Origin: Odoribacteraceae bacterium
GTDB taxonomy: Bacteria > Bacteroidota > Bacteroidia > Bacteroidales > Marinifilaceae
DNA: 13,739 bases
Direction: 5' to 3'
NCBI GenBank assembly: GCA_031279175.1
Contig: JAITJA010000179.1
Location: 1-13,739, forward strand
The first letter of the stretch is position 1; each line of letters opens with the position of its first letter. A program made the translations under genes and the position numbers. Under the pieces are notes generated by a model that was not told the DNA's origin, made no database searches, and saw nothing but the letters and a program-made list of their open reading frames with translations. Below, piece after piece: positions 6,977 through 13,739 of the stretch.

Positions 6977-9319
6977 ATGTGGATCAAGATAGCAGGCATA
7001 CTTTTACGCAACCGGGTCGCCATTCTCGTCATCGTCCCGTGCGTCACGCTTTTGCTTGGCTGGCAGATCAGGAAGGTAGAGATGTCCTACGAGTATTCCG
7101 GGTTGTTACCGGCGACGGACAGCGCCTACATGGATTACGAGGAGTTCCACGAGACCTTTGGCCAGGAGGGCAACGTGATGGTCTTCGGGTTTCAGGACAG
7201 CGCCTTCTACCAGCTTGACAAGATGAACGACTGGATCGCCACCCGGGAACGCGTCCGCGCGACGCCGGGCGTGATAGCGCTGGTAGACCTCACGAGCGCG
7301 TACAACCTACAGAAGGACACCGTGCGCCGCGCCTTCGCGATCACCCCGGTGTTCCCCGGGAAAATCAGGAACGAACGCCAGATGGACAGCCTGACGCGGA
7401 TCGTCGAATCGCTCCCCTTCTACGACGGCACGCTCTTCAGCAAAGAAAAACACGTCTACGGGATGATGCTCACCGTCGCGGAGGAAGTCATGCGAACGCC
7501 TGCCCGCGTCGGGCTTGTCAAGGAAGTCGTCGGCATCACGAAAGAATTCAGTGACAAATACCGCCTTGACATGCACTATTCCGGCCTGCCATACATCCGG
7601 GTCGTCAACGCGGAAAACCTGAAAGTGGAGATGTACATGTTCATCATCCTCTCGTTACTCGTCACCACCTGCGTCCTCTACCTCTTCTTCCGCTCGTTGC
7701 GGACGGTTGGATTCTGTCTACTCATCGTGTTAGTCTGTGTCTGCTGGACGGTAGGGGTAATGGCCATGCTGGGATTAAAAATCACGTTACTGACCGCGAT
7801 GGTCCCGCCGTTACTAATCGTCATCTGCGTCCCGAACATGGTATTCATGATTAATAAATTCCACGCGGAATACGATCGCCACGGGAACAAAATCAAGGCA
7901 CTACAGCGCGTGATAGAAAAAATCGGGAACGCCTCTTTTACCTGCAACCTGACCACGGCCGCCGGCTTCGGTACGTTTGTCATCACCTCCAGCCGCATCC
8001 TCGTCGACTTCGGGATCACTGCCTCCGTCGGCATTGCCTTTGTCTACCTCGTCTGTCTCGCCCTCGTCCCCGCCATCTTCAGTTTCCTGCCGCCTCCCGA
8101 CGGACGCCAGACCCGTCACCTGCATAATCCCAGGATACGCGGGATGCTCGAGCGGGCAATCACCACCGTGATGAGGCGAAAACGCGAGGTCTACCTCGTG
8201 ATCATCCTGCTCGTGGGGGCAAGTATCCTCGGGATCTACCGGGTAAAAACAACGGGTTACATGATCGAGGACCTGAAAGAAAGTGACCCCATTCGTCGCG
8301 ACCTCGCCTTCTTCGAGGAAAACTTCGACGGCTTGATGCCACTGGAAGTCACCGTTGATCTCAAGAAACCGCGACAGGCCACCGTGCTCTCCAACCTGGC
8401 GCGCCTCGACGCCTTCTCGATGGAGCTCGCCGCCGACAATGATATCTCGCGACCCGTCTCGATCGTCGAGGCCGTCAAGTTCGCCAACCAGGCATTCTAC
8501 AACGGCAACCCCGCCTACTACCGCTTGCCCACCGAACAAACAAAGAACTTCATCCTCAAGTACGCCTCCAACCTCGACAAAAACACCGGCACGATGGCCC
8601 GCTCGTTTGTCGACACCACCATGCAGCACGTCCGCTTGAGCTTCCGCGTTAAAGACATCGGCACCGTCAAAATGCAAGACAAAGAAAACACCATCTACCG
8701 GCTCGCCGAAAAACACCTCCCGGGCGACAAGTACCGCGTAAAAGTCACCGGATCGAGCATCATCAACGCCCGGGGAACGCGATACCTCGTCAAAAACCTC
8801 TTCGCCTCCCTCGCGTTAGCCATCGCCTTCATCGCCATACTCATGGCCGTCACCTTCAAAAGCAAGCGAATGGTACTCGTTGCCATGCTCCCCAACATCC
8901 TTCCACAGCTACTCACCGCCGGACTGATGGGATACGCCGGCATCCCCGTCAAGGCCTCCACCGTGCTCGTCTTCAGCATCGCCTTTGGAATCTCCGTCGA
9001 CGGGACGATTCACTACCTCGCCAAGTACAGGCAAGAACTACGCCCCACCCGCAGGGGACGAAAAGAAATCCCGGTCGCCGCCATCTCCGCGCTCAAGGAA
9101 ACCGGCACGAGCATGATCTACAATGCCATCATCCTCTTCTTCGGATTCGGGATATTCGCGCTCTCCGACTTCGGCGGCACCGTCGCACTCGGCATCCTCG
9201 TCTCCATCACCCTGCTCACCACCATGTTCTCCAACCTCCTCTTCCTCCCTTCCATCCTGCTCACCCTCGACAAAATCACCGGAAACAAGAAAAACAACAA
9301 ACAAACACCCGCCACCTGA
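6977..9319 (+). CDS. RND/MMPL-family membrane transporter
   Basis: This is an inner-membrane exporter of the RND superfamily (MMPL type), driven by the proton gradient; its cargo is probably lipophilic, by analogy only. The 780 residues form two similar halves. Each has one membrane helix (about 10-29 and 404-421), a large periplasmic loop (about 30-217 and 422-606), then five helices (about 218-238, 243-264, 269-293, 323-340, 346-371; and about 607-626, 631-651, 655-681, 711-729, 735-765). The fourth helix of the second half carries FGISVDGTIHY (670-680), the familiar motif with an acidic residue, D675. The matching place in the first half reads CVPNMVFMINKF, without an acid. The C-terminal tail is basic and short. 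There are no accessory adaptor or outer-membrane partner genes nearby. The ATG at 6977 gives MWIKIAGILLRNR, a typical start. The coding strand becomes progressively more C/A-rich toward the 3' end. Confidence 0.9.
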   Translation: MWIKIAGILLRNRVAILVIVPCVTLLLGWQIRKVEMSYEYSGLLPATDSAYMDYEEFHETFGQEGNVMVFGFQDSAFYQLDKMNDWIATRERVRATPGVIALVDLTSAYNLQKDTVRRAFAITPVFPGKIRNERQMDSLTRIVESLPFYDGTLFSKEKHVYGMMLTVAEEVMRTPARVGLVKEVVGITKEFSDKYRLDMHYSGLPYIRVVNAENLKVEMYMFIILSLLVTTCVLYLFFRSLRTVGFCLLIVLVCVCWTVGVMAMLGLKITLLTAMVPPLLIVICVPNMVFMINKFHAEYDRHGNKIKALQRVIEKIGNASFTCNLTTAAGFGTFVITSSRILVDFGITASVGIAFVYLVCLALVPAIFSFLPPPDGRQTRHLHNPRIRGMLERAITTVMRRKREVYLVIILLVGASILGIYRVKTTGYMIEDLKESDPIRRDLAFFEENFDGLMPLEVTVDLKKPRQATVLSNLARLDAFSMELAADNDISRPVSIVEAVKFANQAFYNGNPAYYRLPTEQTKNFILKYASNLDKNTGTMARSFVDTTMQHVRLSFRVKDIGTVKMQDKENTIYRLAEKHLPGDKYRVKVTGSSIINARGTRYLVKNLFASLALAIAFIAILMAVTFKSKRMVLVAMLPNILPQLLTAGLMGYAGIPVKASTVLVFSIAFGISVDGTIHYLAKYRQELRPTRRGRKEIPVAAISALKETGTSMIYNAIILFFGFGIFALSDFGGTVALGILVSITLLTTMFSNLLFLPSILLTLDKITGNKKNNKQTPAT

Positions 9320-9343
9320 ACTCCCGCCGCGCCGCGTGACAAC

Positions 9344-9373
9344 TTGCTATTCCTCTTTTTTTATTTACCTTTG
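9344..9373 (+). promoter_or_regulatory. Promoter of tRNA-Arg
   Basis: TTG (9344-9346), a 19-base spacer containing a T-rich run, then TACCTTTG (9366-9373), a perfect TAnnTTTG. The tRNA begins 11 bases after the -7 element. This is the best promoter match in the window and fixes the local consensus used for the others. Confidence 0.8.
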
Positions 9374-9384
9374 CCGCCGGAAAC

Positions 9385-9456
9385 GGTCTCATAGTTCAAC
9401 GGATAGAACGGAAGTTTCCTAAACTTCAGATCCAAGTTCGATTCTTGGTGGGATCA
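9385..9456 (+). tRNA. tRNA-Arg, anticodon CCT
   Basis: It folds into a full cloverleaf of 72 bases. The acceptor GGTCTCA (9385-9391) pairs with TGGGATC (9449-9455), allowing two G-U pairs, with discriminator A at 9456. The D stem is GTTC/GAAC (9394-9397, 9406-9409) with GG in the loop. The anticodon stem GAAGT/ACTTC (9411-9415, 9423-9427) encloses the loop TTCCTAA, giving anticodon CCT at 9418-9420 and reading AGG as arginine. The T stem CCAAG/CTTGG (9432-9436, 9444-9448) encloses TTCGATT. The CCA end is not encoded (CGA follows). AGG is used at least a dozen times in the downstream helicase gene (for example residues 53, 83, 145, 242, 308), so this tRNA is in demand nearby. I found no second copy of its 3' end in the window that would mark an integrated element. 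Confidence 0.97.
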
Positions 9457-9459
9457 CGA

Positions 9460-9486
9460 GGCCCGCCGTGTTAACCGCGGCGGGCC
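9460..9486 (+). terminator. GC-rich hairpin after tRNA-Arg
   Basis: GGCCCGCCG (9460-9468) pairs perfectly with CGGCGGGCC (9478-9486), and the stem can extend two more pairs inward (one a G-U) to leave a 5-base loop. It begins 4 bases after the tRNA, the usual place for a terminator or 3'-processing barrier. No T tract follows, so termination may be partial. No promoter is visible between it and the next gene at 9521, so that gene may depend on readthrough. Confidence 0.6.
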
Positions 9487-9520
9487 TGCCCTTAACGTGC
9501 AAACATTAAAATCAATCATC

Positions 9521-9970
9521 ATGCAACAATCAATCTTGGAACAACTCGACCGCTTCACCCGACGCGTCTGCCAGACGGGAAACGTATGGATACTACACGA
9601 CGGCAACGACTGCGCCACCACCATCGCCCACGACTTCGAGGACGACTACGGCGACAGCCCGGAACTCCTCTGCTTCTGGTCAAGCGAGGACGCCGCCCGC
9701 GCCCGCGCCGAAGATGAATGGGAAAACTACTCCCCGACACCCATCCCCATCGGAAACTTCATAGAAAAATGGTGCACCAGAATGGCTGACGACGGGGTCA
9801 TCGCCGGAATCGACCTCGACGAAAACATGAACGGGCCGGAAAGAGAACCCCTGCAACTACTCCTCGACATCATCACCGAGTTAAAAAGAACAAACAAAAA
9901 CGTCACCCTCGTCAAGTTCAAAAACATCACCGAAATCGTCGAATACGTCAAACGCGCGTTAGACCTCTAA
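9521..9970 (+). CDS. DUF2750 domain-containing protein
   Basis: This is a small acidic cytosolic protein (149 residues from the chosen start) of unknown function. It matches the DUF2750 pattern as I remember it: an N-terminal helix with RFTRRV (11-16), VWILHDG (22-28), a stretch ending LLCFWSSEDAARARAEDEW (49-67) where the family has vlPlWpseeyAe, then PIPIGNFIEKWCTRMADDGVIAGI (74-97), matching the family's FlerwlpgLaedGv. The end (LQLLLDIITELKR, then a strand and helix) is also typical. I chose ATG at 9521 over the GTG at 9497: it is the stronger start codon, is preceded by an A/T-rich stretch as is usual in Bacteroidetes, and removes eight residues with no family counterpart. It lies between a tRNA hairpin and the Dna2-like gene, in the same frame as the latter and separated from it by one codon after the stop, so the two are almost surely co-transcribed. 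Confidence 0.75.
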   Translation: MQQSILEQLDRFTRRVCQTGNVWILHDGNDCATTIAHDFEDDYGDSPELLCFWSSEDAARARAEDEWENYSPTPIPIGNFIEKWCTRMADDGVIAGIDLDENMNGPEREPLQLLLDIITELKRTNKNVTLVKFKNITEIVEYVKRALDL

Positions 9971-9973
9971 CCC

Positions 9974-12900
9974 GTGAGGAGACCTGAAGAATATTTCCGG
10001 CAACTCCTCGCCATCCATTGCTCCGCCGCGGACATGACCGGCAAGTACGCCAACACCCGCGACTACCTCGAGCGAATAACACGCGAGGCCACCGGCGGCG
10101 GCAACGTGCAATTCCCAGACCTCTTCTCCAGGCTCACCTTCCTCTGCCAGGCCCGCGACATCAACAAATCCATCGCCTACCGCGTCCAACAATGCCGCGC
10201 GAACGCCAACAAAACCGCCAGGCGGCAAATGAACCCATCCGGCACGGATCTCGCACTCGACATAAAAGCCCTCGCGCTCTTCACCGCCGCGCTACTCAAC
10301 GTCACGCCACCAGACGAACTACAAAATATCTACAAAAACATCCCGGACCAACCCACCAAACCTCCAGCGCTCGAGAAAATACACCGCGCCAGGGTCATCG
10401 TCACCAGGAAAACCCCCAACTACCTCCTCGTCCTCGACGAAGAACGCCCCACCGAAAACCCCATCCAGGTCGCCTGCAACGTCAAGGATCTCAACACCGA
10501 ATTTAACGCCACCATCAACAACACGCGCGAAGGCTCGCGCCTCAACCTGATCGACAGCACCGTCAAAAACAACATCCTCTACCCATCCATCATCATCCTC
10601 GAACCAGACTTCCTCATCGACATCAGCGCCATCGCCGAATGTTTCAAGGAACACGGGACGAACCCTCTCAACTACCTCAAAAATTCCTTCAAAACCAGGG
10701 AAAACACCGCGCCACTGCTCCTCGGCAACGCCATCAACATCATCTTCGACGAAATATGCCGCGAGCAAAACAATACCACCTCGCGCGACGAATGTAACCG
10801 GAAAATCTTCCAGGCCGCGCCTCTCGACCTCGCCGCCTGCAACGGCATCGACACCTCCTTCTTCCACGAAATCTCCACCCAGTACAACAACCTCAGGAAC
10901 ATCATCACCAACGAACTACCAAACCTGGGTATCCAACGCGAAAAAGCCCTCGTCGAACCCTCCTTCGCATGCGAAAACCTCGGCATACAGGGACGCCTCG
11001 ACTTCCTACAGCCAGACAACCACGTCATCATCGAGCTCAAATCAGGAAATCCTCCATTCCCGCACCGCGACATCACCCGCGTCAGCCCAAACCACCGCGT
11101 CCAGGCACTCCTCTACCAGGCCATCATACAAAACACCACGGGCCTCCCCCTCGAAAAACTCTACACCTACATCCTCTACTCCCGCGTCACCGCCCCAGGC
11201 GCCAGCCTCCGTTTCATACAACCCTCCATGACAGAAATCCGCGCCATCCTCGACACGAGAAACCAAATCGTCGCCGCCGAACGAGACATCGCCAACGACA
11301 ACACCGGAAACGCCTCCAGGAACTACATCGAACGAATAACCGTCGAAAACCTCGTCGCGAACACAAACAACGACAACTTCACCAAACGCTACATCATCCC
11401 CTCCATCGAGCAATTCCAACATCCCTTCACCTCCGCCTCACCGCTCGAAAAAGCATACTTCCACGCCTTCCACGCGTTCATCGCCAGAGAACAATTCCTC
11501 GCGAAAGTCGGATACACCACCGACCAGCACCACCGCGGAAGCGCCTCGTGCTGGAAAGCATCCATCACCGAAAAACAAGAAAAAGGAGAAATCATCACCG
11601 GGCTACGCGTCACCCGCGATGACTCCGCGAACCCGGCCGCGCCATCCATCACGTTCCGCCTCCCACAAGGAAACGACGACGACTGCCCACCAAACTTCAG
11701 GGAAGGAGACAACATCATCTTCTACGAACACGACGACAGCGACGACAACAATCACGCCCGGCAACTCTTCCGGGGAACCGTCGAACACCTCTCCAACACC
11801 AACATCACTATCCGCGCGAAAACTGCCCAACGCGAAAAAATCTCCACCAGGCAACGCGGCCCGCACGCCATCGAACACGACGCCTTCAACACCGCGAACC
11901 CCGCCCGCGGGAGTCTCTACACCTTCCTGAAAGCCGACAAATCCCGACGCGATCTCCTCCTCAACCAACGCCCGCCTACCGTCAACACCGCCCGCGAACT
12001 CGCCCGAACACGCGGAAATAACGACCTCGACCGCGTCATCCGCAAGGCAAAACAAGCCAACGACTACTTCATCCTCGTCGGACCACCCGGAACGGGAAAA
12101 ACTTCCATCGCCCTGAAAGAAATGGTCGAGGAATTCCTCGCCGACGGCCTCGACATCCTCCTCCTCTCCTACACCAATCGCGCCGTCGACGAAATCTGCG
12201 AGGCACTCGAGAACCTCTCCTCCCGACCACCTTACATCCGCGTCGGCCCCGAACTCTCGTGCCACGAGAAATACCGCCACCGCCTCCTCGACCGCGTCAC
12301 TGCTACCTGCAACACCAGGCAGCAAATCAGCGACACGCTCCGCCATCACCACCGCGTCTTCGTCTCCACCACCGCCTCGCTCGCCACCAAAAACACCCTC
12401 TTCCTCCTCAAACACTTCCACGTCGCCATCATCGACGAGGCCTCGCAAATCCTCGAACCTCAAATCATCGGGATCCTCTCCGCCCGAGACGCTGCCGGGA
12501 ACACCGCCATCGACAAGTTCATCCTCGTCGGGGACCACAAGCAACTACCTGCCATCGTCATCCAGTCACCAGAAGAATCCGCCATACACGACGACGTCCT
12601 CGCCCGCGCGGGTCTCCTCAACCGGCGCGAATCACTCTTCGAACGACTACTCCGCGCCAACAAAAACAACACCGCCATCGTCGACGCTCTCGACAAACAA
12701 GGACGAATGCACCCCGCCATCAGCCACTTCCCCGCGCGCGCGTTCTACGGCGGGAAACTACATCCCGTACCCGTGCCGCACCAGCAAGAAAAGCTCCCAA
12801 CACGACTCGCCATCCACGACGCCGGAAACACGCTCGAGCACCTCGTCGCCACGACACGACTCGCGTTCATCCCATCCGAACGCGACAACTCCTCCCGGTC

Positions 12901-13366
12901 AATCAAGCAAAACCACGACGAGGCTCGCGTCATCGCCGCGCTAATCGACGCCTACCGCGTCTTGCAAGACAAAAATCATCCCGGAAACCACGAAATCAGC
13001 ATCGGAATCATCACGCCATACAGGAATCAAATCGCCCTCGTCCGGAGAGAAATCAACCGCCTCGACACCTCCCTCGACATCACGATCGACACCATCGAGC
13101 GATTCCAGGGCAGCCAACGCGACGTGATCATCTACTCCTGCTGCGTCAACGAACCTTCCCAAATGGAATTCCTCTCTAACACGATCATCGAAGACGGGAT
13201 CACCATCGACCGCAAGCTAAATGTCGCGCTCACGCGACCGCGCGAACAGCTCTTTATCACCGGGAACACGGCCATCCTCTCCCTCGACCCCATCTACAAG
13301 CAACTCATCGCCTTCATCCGCGAACACGGCACGATCATCTCCCATTTCCCGCGCGTCAACGGGTAA
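9974..13366 (+). CDS. Dna2-like PD-(D/E)XK nuclease-SF1B helicase fusion
   Basis: This is a 1130-residue predicted DNA helicase-nuclease acting on forks, flaps or DNA ends. Residues 1-240 are unassigned. A Cas4/Dna2/RecB-like nuclease follows, with GRLDFL (D343), IIELKSG (E354, K356) and HRVQALLYQ (Q377, Y381). A beta-rich insert at about 555-620 resembles the 1B barrel of Upf1-like helicases. SF1B motifs are Walker A GPPGTGKTS (703-711), LLLSYTNRAVDEI (729-741), VAIIDEASQ (motif II, 817-825), FILVGDHKQLPA (motif III, 849-860), QGRMHP (909-914), GIITPYRNQI (1011-1020), IDTIERFQGSQRDVII (motif V, 1038-1053) and LNVALTRPREQLFITG (motif VI, 1082-1097). No C-x2-C cluster follows the nuclease, so the iron-sulfur site of Dna2 and Cas4 seems absent. 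The start is GTG at 9974, directly after an in-frame TAA; the next in-frame ATG (10034) would remove 20 residues. The coding strand is strongly G-poor and the protein is rich in Asn, Thr, Ile and His. A repair role or phage defence are both possible. Confidence 0.9.
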   Translation: MRRPEEYFRQLLAIHCSAADMTGKYANTRDYLERITREATGGGNVQFPDLFSRLTFLCQARDINKSIAYRVQQCRANANKTARRQMNPSGTDLALDIKALALFTAALLNVTPPDELQNIYKNIPDQPTKPPALEKIHRARVIVTRKTPNYLLVLDEERPTENPIQVACNVKDLNTEFNATINNTREGSRLNLIDSTVKNNILYPSIIILEPDFLIDISAIAECFKEHGTNPLNYLKNSFKTRENTAPLLLGNAINIIFDEICREQNNTTSRDECNRKIFQAAPLDLAACNGIDTSFFHEISTQYNNLRNIITNELPNLGIQREKALVEPSFACENLGIQGRLDFLQPDNHVIIELKSGNPPFPHRDITRVSPNHRVQALLYQAIIQNTTGLPLEKLYTYILYSRVTAPGASLRFIQPSMTEIRAILDTRNQIVAAERDIANDNTGNASRNYIERITVENLVANTNNDNFTKRYIIPSIEQFQHPFTSASPLEKAYFHAFHAFIAREQFLAKVGYTTDQHHRGSASCWKASITEKQEKGEIITGLRVTRDDSANPAAPSITFRLPQGNDDDCPPNFREGDNIIFYEHDDSDDNNHARQLFRGTVEHLSNTNITIRAKTAQREKISTRQRGPHAIEHDAFNTANPARGSLYTFLKADKSRRDLLLNQRPPTVNTARELARTRGNNDLDRVIRKAKQANDYFILVGPPGTGKTSIALKEMVEEFLADGLDILLLSYTNRAVDEICEALENLSSRPPYIRVGPELSCHEKYRHRLLDRVTATCNTRQQISDTLRHHHRVFVSTTASLATKNTLFLLKHFHVAIIDEASQILEPQIIGILSARDAAGNTAIDKFILVGDHKQLPAIVIQSPEESAIHDDVLARAGLLNRRESLFERLLRANKNNTAIVDALDKQGRMHPAISHFPARAFYGGKLHPVPVPHQQEKLPTRLAIHDAGNTLEHLVATTRLAFIPSERDNSSRSIKQNHDEARVIAALIDAYRVLQDKNHPGNHEISIGIITPYRNQIALVRREINRLDTSLDITIDTIERFQGSQRDVIIYSCCVNEPSQMEFLSNTIIEDGITIDRKLNVALTRPREQLFITGNTAILSLDPIYKQLIAFIREHGTIISHFPRVNG

Positions 13367-13376
13367 CGCGACGCCA

Positions 13377-13394
13377 CGTCCGGAACTCCGGACG
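13377..13394 (+). terminator. First palindrome, possible terminator of the helicase gene
   Basis: An 8-base-pair GC-rich stem with a 2-base centre begins 10 bases beyond the TAA at 13364-13366. In RNA the stem would form with a slightly opened loop. No T tract follows. The next seven palindromes could reinforce a block to transcription in either direction. The role is inferred from position only. Confidence 0.35.
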
Positions 13395-13739
13395 GGCAGA
13401 ATCAAATTTGCAACAGCTCGTCCGGAACTCCGGACGGACAGAATCAAATTTGCAACAGCTCGTCCGGAGTTCCGGACGGACAGAATACAATTGCAGCGGC
13501 TCGTCCGGAACTCCGGACGGACAGAATACAATTGCAGCGGCTCGTCCGGAGTTCCGGACGGACAGAATCAAATTTGCAACAGCTCGTCCGGAGTTCCGGA
13601 CGGGCAGAATACAATTGCAGCGGCTCGTCCGGAGTTCCGGACGGACAGAATCAAATTTGCAGCGGCTCGTCCGGAGTTCCGGACGGACAGAATCAAATTT
13701 GCAGCGGCTCGTCCGGAGTTCCGGAGGGACGGTATACAG
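13377..13739. repeat. Tandem array of 41/42-base units, each with an 18-base palindrome
   Basis: Eight complete units start at 13377, 13419, 13461, 13502, 13543, 13585, 13626 and 13668, with a divergent partial ninth at 13710. Lengths are 42, 42, 41, 41, 42, 41, 42 and 42. Each opens with CGTCCGGA-nn-TCCGGACG, where nn is AC (units 1, 2, 4) or GT (the rest). Then come G(G/A)CAGAAT, an AT-rich mini-palindrome (CAAATTTG or ACAATTGC), and a tail AACAGCT or AGCGGCT. Units 7 and 8 are identical. The array starts 10 bases after the helicase stop. The ninth copy decays within the second arm (TCCGGAGGGACGG), suggesting the right edge is near. It is non-coding; the long minus-strand frames across it follow from the repeat. 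It could act as terminator, protein-binding array or recombination-prone minisatellite. Confidence 0.95.

Noticed and set aside
7901..8716. 271-residue minus-strand frame inside the transporter gene
   Set aside because: It is antisense to an intact RND/MMPL gene, has biased Glu/Val/Gly composition and no recognisable domain.
9385..9456. att site of an integrated element at tRNA-Arg
   Set aside because: No duplicate of the tRNA 3' end and no integrase gene occur in the window, so it is kept only as a hypothesis.
11603..12544. 313-residue minus-strand frame inside the Dna2-like gene
   Set aside because: It is antisense to well-conserved helicase motifs and is a low-complexity run of Val, Asp, Glu and Gly, a by-product of the C/A-rich coding strand.
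13217..13571. Minus-strand open frames across the repeat array (13531-13217 and 13571-13356)
   Set aside because: Their sequences are translated tandem repeats (recurring VRNSGRA and VRPEFRT), and each runs antisense into the end of the helicase gene. They have no plausible start context and no non-repeat family features.
13377..13739. CRISPR array
   Set aside because: The segments between palindromes are themselves repeats of two or three types, unit length is too short for repeat plus unique spacer, and no cas genes are present. The Cas4-like domain belongs to a Dna2-type helicase.

Overview
The window looks like chromosomal DNA of a GC-rich member of the Bacteroidota. The evidence is as follows. 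Promoter-like sites match the Bacteroidetes -7 consensus TAnnTTTG, with TTG or TTTG 19 bases upstream. Strong Shine-Dalgarno sequences are absent. There is a short Bacteroidetes-style lipoprotein, and an AddA-type nuclease-helicase and MMPL/RND exporter of the kinds common in Bacteroidales. No genus can be assigned from the sequence alone.

Layout. Positions 114-1220 (+) encode RecF. Tail to tail with it is a three-gene leftward operon at 6666-1233: a small lipoprotein (DUF6340-like), an iron-containing alcohol dehydrogenase of the YqhD/BdhA type with an unusual charged insertion, and a 1067-residue AddA/RecB-like UvrD helicase with a C-terminal nuclease. The genes are separated by only 3-4 bases. 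RecF and the AddA-like gene share a GC-rich hairpin that spans both stop codons. A 310-base divergent intergenic region then leads into a rightward 780-residue RND/MMPL-family membrane transporter (6977-9319).

Next come a tRNA-Arg(CCT) gene (9385-9456) with its own good promoter, a GC-rich hairpin, a DUF2750-type small protein (9521-9970), and a 1130-residue Dna2-like fusion of a PD-(D/E)XK nuclease and an SF1B helicase (9974-13366). The last two lie in the same reading frame, separated only by a TAA and one codon. Ten bases after the helicase stop begins a striking tandem array of 41/42-base units (13377 to the window end), each built on an 18-base near-perfect palindrome.

Function. Three of the six proteins (RecF, the AddA-like and the Dna2-like enzymes) act on DNA ends, gaps or forks, so the window is rich in recombination and repair genes, although they sit in separate transcription units. 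The most unusual parts are the palindrome array, the DUF2750/Dna2-like pair beside it, and the insertion in the alcohol dehydrogenase. The + strand from about 8.4 to 13.4 kb is strongly G-poor and C/A-rich, unlike recF.
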